A stretch of DNA of 64,000 nucleotides from Burkholderiales bacterium (GTDB taxonomy: Bacteria; Pseudomonadota; Gammaproteobacteria; Burkholderiales; SG8-39), in NCBI GenBank assembly GCA_017880775.1, contig JADGRQ010000012.1:1-64000 (forward strand). Direction: 5' to 3'. Positions 57,945 to 64,000 of this stretch are shown here, in pieces. The first letter of the stretch is position 1. Every line of letters begins with the position of its first letter. A program made the translations under genes and the position numbers. The notes below the pieces were generated by a model. The model did no database searches and was not told the origin of the DNA. It saw only the letters and a program-made list of their open reading frames with translations.

Positions 57945-58771
57945 AGCGTTCGCAGCCGCGGGTTGAGGGCATCGTTGACTCCCTCGCCGACGAGGTTGAT
58001 GCTCAGTACCGTGAGCAGTATCGCGATTCCGGGGATCGCGCAAAGCCACCACGCGTCACGCAGGAAGCTGCGGCCGGCTCCGATCATGAAGCCCCAGCTC
58101 ATGGCGTTCGAATCGCCGAGGCCGAGGAAGGCGAGCGCCGCCTCGATCAGGATCGCCGTCGCCACCATCAGCGAGCCTGCGACAATGATGGGCGAGAGCA
58201 CGTTGGGCAGGATCTGGCGGAAGATGATCGCCAGGTCTGTCATGCCCAGGCAGATCGCAGCCTGCACGAATTCGCGTTCGCGCATCGCCATGAACTCGCC
58301 GCGCACCAGGCGCGCAATCGGCGGCCAGCTGATTACGGCGATGGCGACGATGATGCTGCCCCTGGACGGCGACATGATCGCCACCAGGACGATCGCGAAC
58401 AGGAAGGTCGGGATGGTCTGAAAGAATTCGGTGAAGCGCATCAGGGCGTCGTCGATCCAGCCGCGATAGAAACCGGCGACCGCGCCGAGGAGCGTACCGA
58501 TCGAGACTGCCACGATGGATGCAACCAGACCGACCATCAGCGACGTGCGGCCGCCATGCGCGATGCCGGCGGCGATGTCGCGGCCGAGGGAGTCCGTACC
58601 GAACAAATAGGCGCCAAACGGCGGCAGGAACGTCATGTCGACGATGCGGAACGGGTCGCCGGGAAACAGCAGCGGCGCGCCGAGGGCGAGCACGACGACG
58701 AAAGCGAGGAACGCCAATCCGAAAGCGGCCGGGCGATTGCGGACGAAGCGGCGCCAGAATGGCTGCTGCAT
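57941..58771 (-). CDS. Dipeptide-type ABC permease DppC
   Basis: Permease of 276 residues with an N-terminal OppC-like segment (RRFVRNRPAAFGLAFLAFVVVLALG at about 7-31), the LFGTDSLGRDI motif and the EFVQAAICLGMTDLAII coupling loop. The start is ATG 58771, 5 bp behind the DppB-type gene; an earlier in-frame start overlaps that gene and is not favoured. Confidence 0.93.
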   Translation of the reverse strand: MQQPFWRRFVRNRPAAFGLAFLAFVVVLALGAPLLFPGDPFRIVDMTFLPPFGAYLFGTDSLGRDIAAGIAHGGRTSLMVGLVASIVAVSIGTLLGAVAGFYRGWIDDALMRFTEFFQTIPTFLFAIVLVAIMSPSRGSIIVAIAVISWPPIARLVRGEFMAMREREFVQAAICLGMTDLAIIFRQILPNVLSPIIVAGSLMVATAILIEAALAFLGLGDSNAMSWGFMIGAGRSFLRDAWWLCAIPGIAILLTVLSINLVGEGVNDALNPRLRTL

Positions 58772-58776
58772 GCGGG

Positions 58777-59763
58777 TCAGCCAAGCTTGATGCGCGGGTC
58801 GAGGACCAGATAGACCAGGTCGACGATGAGGTTCACGAGTACCACCAGGCATGCAGACAGGAAGAAGATCCCCAGCAGCAGGTTGAAGTCACGCGCGAAC
58901 AGGCTCTGGAAGGCGAGCTGGCCAAGACCCGGCCACGCGAACACCGATTCGACGATCACCGATCCGCCGAGCAGGCTGCCGACCTGGACGCCCGCCATCG
59001 TCACCACAGGCAACACGGCGTTGCGCAGCACGTGGCGATAGGTGATGAGCCGCTCGGCCAGGCCTTTGGAGCGCGCGGTCACCACGTAGTCCATGCCGCG
59101 CTGATCGAGCATTGCCGCGCGCATCATTCGCGTGTAGAGCGCCATGTAGAAGAGCGACAGCGTGAGCGTCGGCAGGACGAGGTGGCGCGCAATGTCGAGG
59201 ACGCGGTCCCAGCCTTCGTTGAAGGCGACGACGTCCTCCATGCCGGTCGTCGGCAGCCAGTCGAGCTTGATCGAGAACAGCAGAATCAGCATCAGGCCGA
59301 TCCAGAACAGCGGCGTGGCGTAGGCGATCACCGCCGCCACCGAGATCACCCTGTCGCGCCAAGTGTTCACGGCGGTCGCCGCGACTAGGCCGAGCAGCAC
59401 GCCGCTCAGGACCGAGACGATCAGCGTCGTCCCCATCAGCAGCAGCGTCGGTCCGAGCCGCCCGAAGATCAGTTCGCTCACCGGCATGCTGTTGCGGAAC
59501 GAGTAGCCGAGATCGAGCGTCAGCACGTTCTTCACGTACAGCAGCAGCTGGACGTGCATCGGACGATCGAGTCCGAAGCGCTCGCGCAGCTGCGCCACGT
59601 ACTCGGGCGGCGCACCGCCGGCCTCGCCCGCGAGCACCGTCGCCGCGTCGCCGGGCGCAAGCTGCAGCAGCAGGAAGTTGAGCACGACGATGCCGACGAC
59701 GATCGGCACCGCCTGGAGCAGCCGGCGAACGACGTAGAGGATTGTCCCCGGCCCGATCGCCAT
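58777..59763 (-). CDS. Dipeptide-type ABC permease DppB
   Basis: Permease of 328 residues. YVVRRLLQAVPIVVGIVVLNF opens the first helix, with RFGLDRPMHVQLL and the DYVVTARSKGLAERLIT coupling loop further on. It is 72 bp behind the binding protein gene. Confidence 0.94.
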   Translation of the reverse strand: MAIGPGTILYVVRRLLQAVPIVVGIVVLNFLLLQLAPGDAATVLAGEAGGAPPEYVAQLRERFGLDRPMHVQLLLYVKNVLTLDLGYSFRNSMPVSELIFGRLGPTLLLMGTTLIVSVLSGVLLGLVAATAVNTWRDRVISVAAVIAYATPLFWIGLMLILLFSIKLDWLPTTGMEDVVAFNEGWDRVLDIARHLVLPTLTLSLFYMALYTRMMRAAMLDQRGMDYVVTARSKGLAERLITYRHVLRNAVLPVVTMAGVQVGSLLGGSVIVESVFAWPGLGQLAFQSLFARDFNLLLGIFFLSACLVVLVNLIVDLVYLVLDPRIKLG

Positions 59764-59835
59764 CAGACGGCCCGGTCGGCGTGCTGCCTCATCCCGCGGC
59801 TGCCCGCGAGACGGGCCGCGGATCGCTCCCGTTGA

Positions 59836-61443
59836 TCAGCGGTCCAGCCACGCGCGATTGTAGGCGCCGTAGATGCCAAGCGGCGACACGATCACGTCCT
59901 TGTAGCGCTTGTTGAGGATGGTCGGGAACAGCAACTCGTGCACCCAGATGATCGGCGCGGCTTCGGCGGTGAGTTTCTGCAGCTCGGCGTAGTAGGCGCC
60001 GCGCTTGGCGGTGTCCGGCTCGAGCGCCGCCTTGTTCATCAGCTCGTCGGTCTGCGGCGAACTCCACCGCGAGCCGTTCACGAACACCGTGCCCTGCTTG
60101 ATCAGGGCCGAATGGAACGAGCGGTGCACGCCCAGCACCGGATCGGCGAGGTTGTAGAGGAAATTGGACGTCAGAAAAAAGTCGTAGTCGGTGTAGGTGC
60201 GCTTGAGCCAGGTCGCCACGTCCTCGTAGCGCAGTGTCGCCTTGATGCCGACCTGCGCCAGCTGCTGCTGTACGGCCTCGCCGAAGCGCTGCCATTCCTC
60301 GCCGTAGGGCGTGATGTCGTGGACGATCTCGAAACGCGTGCCGTCCGCCTTGCGCGGAAAGCCGGCCTCGTCGAGCAGCTTGTTCGCCATCTCGACCGCG
60401 TTGGGCACGCTGTAGTTGCGCACATCGGCGGAATAGAGCCCGGAGGCCTTGAAGTTCGAGCTGATCGCGCCGGTTGCGAGCCTGCCGTAGCCGAACCAGA
60501 TACTGTCGATCGCGAACTGGCGATTGACGGCGTACGACACGGCCTGGCGCACTTTCACGTTGTCGAAGGGCGGCCGCTTGGTGTTGATGGTGATCTCGAC
60601 CACGGGCGAGATCATCTCGTAGCCCTTGGTCGTCACCTCGAGGCCCGGCAGCGCGGCAAGCCGCTTGACGTCGTTGTAGGGAACGGCGCCGAACCCCGCG
60701 ACGTGCGCCTCGCCCTTCTCGAGCAGCGCGCTGCGCGTCGCGGAATCCGCGATGAAGCGCACCACGATGCGATCGAGATACGGCTGACCGGATCGCCAGT
60801 AATCCGGATTGCGGTCGAGCCGCACAAGTTCGCCTCGCCGCCACTCGACGAACTTGAATGGTCCCGTGCCGACCGGCTTGTTGGCGCTCTCGTGACTGCG
60901 GATGTCGCCGGTACCGTAGATGTGCTTCGGAATCATCGGCGACTCGTAGCCTGACAGCGCCGCCATCATGTAGGGCGCGGCGTTCGCGAGCCTGAAGATC
61001 GCGGTCTGCGCGTCGGGCGTCTCGACCGCGGTCACCTCCTTGAAGGTGCCGATGCCGCGGGGATGGACCTTCTTCAGCACTTCCATGATCGTGAACTGCA
61101 CGTCGGCGCTTGTGAACGGCTTGCCGTCGTGGAACTTGACGCCCCGGCGCAGCTTGAACGACACGGTCTTGCCGTCCGGCGCGACGCTCCAGGACTCCGC
61201 CAGGCACGGCTGCGGCTTCATGTCGAATCCATACTCCAACAGGCCGTCGTAGATCTTCGCCGTCACCTGGCCGATCGGTCCGGAGGTGCTGAGGTACGAG
61301 GCAAGCGTCGGTGGTTCCGGCTGCGTGATCTGCACCAGGGTGCCGCCGCGTTTCTGCGCGAGCGCGAACTCCGGCGCCGCGCACAGCGCGGCCGCCAGCA
61401 AAGCAGCGGCAAGACTGCGACTGAAGATCGTCGACCCAGACAT
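59836..61443 (-). CDS. Dipeptide-type ABC substrate-binding protein (SBP_bac_5)
   Basis: Periplasmic receptor of the DppA/OppA family, 535 residues, with a signal peptide ending EFALAQK. Family motifs KIYDGLLEYG, WSVAPDGKTVSFKLRRGVKFHDG (spread over about 80-105) and GTGPFKFVEW are clear. GAGGAGG precedes ATG 61443. It diverges from the second MetE-like gene across 69 bp, suggesting that the imported compound may be its substrate or inducer. Confidence 0.94.
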   Translation of the reverse strand: MSGSTIFSRSLAAALLAAALCAAPEFALAQKRGGTLVQITQPEPPTLASYLSTSGPIGQVTAKIYDGLLEYGFDMKPQPCLAESWSVAPDGKTVSFKLRRGVKFHDGKPFTSADVQFTIMEVLKKVHPRGIGTFKEVTAVETPDAQTAIFRLANAAPYMMAALSGYESPMIPKHIYGTGDIRSHESANKPVGTGPFKFVEWRRGELVRLDRNPDYWRSGQPYLDRIVVRFIADSATRSALLEKGEAHVAGFGAVPYNDVKRLAALPGLEVTTKGYEMISPVVEITINTKRPPFDNVKVRQAVSYAVNRQFAIDSIWFGYGRLATGAISSNFKASGLYSADVRNYSVPNAVEMANKLLDEAGFPRKADGTRFEIVHDITPYGEEWQRFGEAVQQQLAQVGIKATLRYEDVATWLKRTYTDYDFFLTSNFLYNLADPVLGVHRSFHSALIKQGTVFVNGSRWSSPQTDELMNKAALEPDTAKRGAYYAELQKLTAEAAPIIWVHELLFPTILNKRYKDVIVSPLGIYGAYNRAWLDR

Positions 61444-61512
61444 AAAACCCTCCTCGCGTTGAAGTCGTTTCGAACCGAACCAGCTTATTGTTGCATACTC
61501 GTTACGGATCCG

Positions 61513-62640
61513 ATGAAAACCACGCGCGTCGATCACGTCGGCAGCCTGCTGCGCCCCGAATCGCTCAAGCAGGCGTTTCGCAGTTACGCGGCAGGCGGAA
61601 TAACGGATGAGGCGCTGCGCCAGGCGCAGGATGACGCCATCCGTGCGGTCATCGCCGCGCAGGAAGCTCACGGCCTGCCGGTCGTCACCGACGGCGAGTA
61701 TAGGCGCCTGAACTGGCAGGTCAGCTTTTCCGAAGTGGCGGGCTGGGACCTGTGGAGCGGCTCCTGGAAAAAGCTGTTGCTGAACCCCGGCGACAAGGCC
61801 GCGCACGAGACGCCGCTGCATAAGGGCGATGACGCAGTGCTTTCCTTCCGCGTCCCGGCGACATCGCTGCTGAAGCTCGTCAGGAACTTTCCGCTGGAAG
61901 AGTTTGGCTTCCTGAAAGGGACCACCAAAACATTCACGAAAATCACGCTCATGGGGCCGGACCGGGTAGCACAGATGTGTGACATCGAAGGCTCGCGCGC
62001 GTACTACGCCGGTGCGGACGCGTTCCTCGCGGACGTGATCGAGATCCAGCGCCGGATGGTTCGCGAACTCGTGGATGCCGGCTGCGACTACGTCCAGATC
62101 GACGAGCCGAGCTACACCGGCTATGTCGACCCGGCGACCCTCGAGCGCATGCGCGCGCGCGGCGAGGACCCGATGAATAACCTGCGCCGTGCGGTGGACG
62201 CGGACAACGCGGTAATCGCGGGGCTGGACGGCCGGGCAAGCTTTGGCTTGCACGTATGCCGCGGCAACCGCGCAAGCATGTGGCACCGCGAAGGCAAATA
62301 CGACGTCATCGCGGAATTTCTTTTCGGCGGACTGAAGTACGACCGGCTGCTGCTCGAATACGACACCGAGCGCGCCGGCGGCTTCGAGCCGTTGCAATTC
62401 GTTCCGCGCGGCGTCATGGTCGTGCTCGGCCTGATCACCACAAAAACGGGGCGCGTCGAAACTGTGGACGAATTGCGCCGTCGCATCGACGATGCCGCGC
62501 GCTTTGTTGCGCTGGACCAGCTCGCGCTGAGCCCGCAGTGCGGTTTCGCATCGGGCATCGGTGGCAACCTCCTCTCGGCGGACGAGCAGTGGCGCAAGCT
62601 CGACGTGATGATGGAGACCGCGCGCCGGGTGTGGGGCTAG
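61513..62640 (+). CDS. MetE C-terminal-like methyltransferase-fold protein (copy 2)
   Basis: Paralogue of the protein at 22390-23478, 375 residues. It shares the N-terminal HVGSLLRPESLK, the zinc residues His/Cys in LHVCRGN, Glu in LLEYDT and Cys in LSPQCGF, and the C-terminal SADEQWRKLD. It lacks the folate-binding N-terminal half of MetE. It is transcribed away from a Dpp-type importer and towards hutI. A catabolic methyl or thiol transfer is suspected; the reaction is unknown. Confidence 0.85.
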   Translation: MKTTRVDHVGSLLRPESLKQAFRSYAAGGITDEALRQAQDDAIRAVIAAQEAHGLPVVTDGEYRRLNWQVSFSEVAGWDLWSGSWKKLLLNPGDKAAHETPLHKGDDAVLSFRVPATSLLKLVRNFPLEEFGFLKGTTKTFTKITLMGPDRVAQMCDIEGSRAYYAGADAFLADVIEIQRRMVRELVDAGCDYVQIDEPSYTGYVDPATLERMRARGEDPMNNLRRAVDADNAVIAGLDGRASFGLHVCRGNRASMWHREGKYDVIAEFLFGGLKYDRLLLEYDTERAGGFEPLQFVPRGVMVVLGLITTKTGRVETVDELRRRIDDAARFVALDQLALSPQCGFASGIGGNLLSADEQWRKLDVMMETARRVWG

Positions 62641-62664
62641 TGAGGCTCCGAAGAACGTCGATCA

Positions 62665-63993
62665 CTACACCAAGCGCCCCGACCGGGCGACGACTTTCCC
62701 GGAGGCCATCACCGTGTCGGCGAGATTGACGCCGAAGCGGTTGATCACCATGCCGTGCGTCGCCACCGACCAGATGACGATGTCGGCACGCTTGCCGGGC
62801 TCGAGGCTGCCGCGGTCGCGCCCAAGGTCGAGCGCGCGCGCCGCATTCAACGTGCACATGTTCCAGGTTTCGGCGTAGCCGAGACGGTACAGGCGCGCGG
62901 CAAGCTGCATGACCATCTGCATCGACGGCGTCGGGCAACTCCCGGGGTTGTAATCGGTGGACAGCGCAACTACGGTTCCGGCTTCGATCGCGCGCCGCGC
63001 GACCAGCGGCATGAAAGGCTTCTCAGCGGGGCCGAGCACCGCGCCTTCGAACCGCGGCGTCATTTCGCACAGGTGCAGCGTGACGCCCGGCAGCAACGTC
63101 GCCACGCTGCCGGCGTGCGCCATTGCACGCAGGCCTTCGTCGCTCGCGTAATCGAGATGGTCCGCCGAAGACGCCTGCAGGCGCGCCGCAAGCAGCGCCC
63201 CGCGCGCATCGCCGTGCTGGTCGGCGTGCACGCGGATCTTCATGCCGAGCGCGCGCGCGGCCTCGCCGACCTGCAGGCATTCGTCGAACGTGAAGGAGCC
63301 TGGATCGCACGACACGTCGCAGTACGGCGCCAACTTGCAAGCTTCGGGCAGCGCAGCCATCGCCTGCTCGAGGTAGGCCTGCCGCCGGCGCGCGTATTCA
63401 TGCGGCAGCACGTGCAACGCGAGATATGTCGGCACCACCTGCAGCGGATGCTTCAGTCCCGCGGTGAGGCGCAACAGGCGCAGTTCTTCGTCCTGTTCGA
63501 GTCCGTATCCGGTCTTCGCCTCGAGCGTGGTGGTGCCGTGCGCGAGCATCACGTCGAGGTCGCCGAGTGCCTGCCCGATCAGCGCCCCGTCGGAAGCCTC
63601 ACGCGTCTTGCGCGCGGTGTAGCGTATTCCGCCTTCCATGGGTGTCTCAGGAGCGCGCTGCGTGACCTTGGACTCGTACTCCTCGTGGCGCGTGCCGCCG
63701 TAGAGCAGATGCGAATGCGGATCGACCAAGCCAGGCGTGACCAGCTTTCCGGCGGCGTCGACGATGTCGGGCGCGGCATACGCAGCGATGATGTCGGACG
63801 ATGTGCCGACAGCGACGATGCGCTCGCCCTGAATCGCAAGCGCGCCATCCGTGATTGTCTCTACCGCGCGCAGCGCAGCGCCGTGGATGCCCGACTGCGG
63901 GCCGCGGCAGGTAAGCAACTCCGCAGCATGGAGAACCAGCCGGTCGACATCGAGCTTTGCGATGGGACGGTATACTACCAACGCGATGTCCAC
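62665..63993 (-). CDS. hutI: Imidazolonepropionase
   Basis: Amidohydrolase of histidine degradation that opens imidazolone-5-propionate to formiminoglutamate. Metal-binding His93-x-His95 in DPHSHLLYGGTRHEEY, HADQHGDARG, and the C-terminal STDYNPGSCPTPSMQ are diagnostic. From the GTG at 63993 it has 442 residues, about 30 more than usual, and the frame stays open to the right edge, so the start is uncertain; no internal ATG fits. Other hut genes would be to the right. It converges on the MetE-like gene with 24 bp between stops. Confidence 0.92.
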   Translation of the reverse strand: MDIALVVYRPIAKLDVDRLVLHAAELLTCRGPQSGIHGAALRAVETITDGALAIQGERIVAVGTSSDIIAAYAAPDIVDAAGKLVTPGLVDPHSHLLYGGTRHEEYESKVTQRAPETPMEGGIRYTARKTREASDGALIGQALGDLDVMLAHGTTTLEAKTGYGLEQDEELRLLRLTAGLKHPLQVVPTYLALHVLPHEYARRRQAYLEQAMAALPEACKLAPYCDVSCDPGSFTFDECLQVGEAARALGMKIRVHADQHGDARGALLAARLQASSADHLDYASDEGLRAMAHAGSVATLLPGVTLHLCEMTPRFEGAVLGPAEKPFMPLVARRAIEAGTVVALSTDYNPGSCPTPSMQMVMQLAARLYRLGYAETWNMCTLNAARALDLGRDRGSLEPGKRADIVIWSVATHGMVINRFGVNLADTVMASGKVVARSGRLV

Positions 63994-64000
63994 TCCCCGC

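Noticed and set aside
63970-63975. Single GTATAC near the hutI start as a further regulator site
   Set aside because: Only one copy, without the paired arrangement; a six-base palindrome is expected by chance at this scale.

Overview
The window looks like a chromosome segment of a high-GC betaproteobacterium, most likely Burkholderiales. Three things point there: a pyrG-kdsA-eno-ftsB housekeeping block in the usual betaproteobacterial order, several solute-binding proteins without their membrane partners (two Bug/TctC, one TAXI, one LivK type), and many short catabolic operons for aromatic and CoA-linked acids. No rRNA, tRNA, CRISPR array or transposase was seen.

Layout. 0-1.1 kb: an HNH nuclease gene running off the left edge, visibly less GC-rich than the rest. 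1.5-4.3 kb: DUF5666 protein, cytochrome P450 and a Bug receptor. 4.4-12.3 kb: a nitrogen-salvage cluster with a GntR/FCD regulator, an NCS2 nucleobase permease, allophanate hydrolase and, divergently, FdrA, DUF1116 and carbamate kinase. A twin GTATAC site sits in the divergent promoter. 12.3-17.2 kb: a CoA-ester operon (DUF2237, CaiB, crotonase, AMP-ligase, TAXI receptor). 17.2-25.6 kb: three intradiol dioxygenase genes with an aldehyde dehydrogenase, an unusual MetE-like protein, an orphan acyl-CoA carboxylase subunit and a crotonase. 25.7-30.3 kb: APH-like kinase, PaaZ/BoxD-like dehydrogenase, Bug receptor and hydroxyacid dehydrogenase. 30.3-37.2 kb: copper chaperone, lipoprotein phosphatase, SDR, D-aminoacylase with thioesterase, response regulator, DUF2721 and an HAD phosphatase. 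37.2-43.1 kb: a possible small acyl-carrier pathway (esterase, class-III aminotransferase, FemAB/GNAT-like acyltransferase, paired half-size DMT proteins, ACP, ketosynthase).

43.1-47.3 kb: class-II aldolase, carboxymuconolactone decarboxylase and a hydroxyisobutyrate-dehydrogenase-like gene. The last two are separated by VapBC and an esterase, flanked by two diverged copies of the decarboxylase/dehydrogenase junction. A twice-frameshifted antitoxin relic follows. 47.3-53.7 kb: pyrG-kdsA-eno-ftsB with two accessory genes (PhyH-type dioxygenase, SAF-domain oxidoreductase) coupled directly behind ftsB. 53.7-61.4 kb: two ABC importers (SsuABC/TauABC-like and Dpp-like). 61.5-64 kb: a second MetE-like paralogue and imidazolonepropionase.

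The strongest candidates for new biology are the FdrA/DUF1116/carbamate kinase cluster that lacks AllH but carries allophanate hydrolase; the ACP/ketosynthase/aminotransferase/acyltransferase cluster; the MetE-like proteins in catabolic settings; and the duplicated junction around VapBC. Starts were assigned by reading Shine-Dalgarno sequences and overlaps by eye. Functions are family-level assignments from motifs, without database searches.
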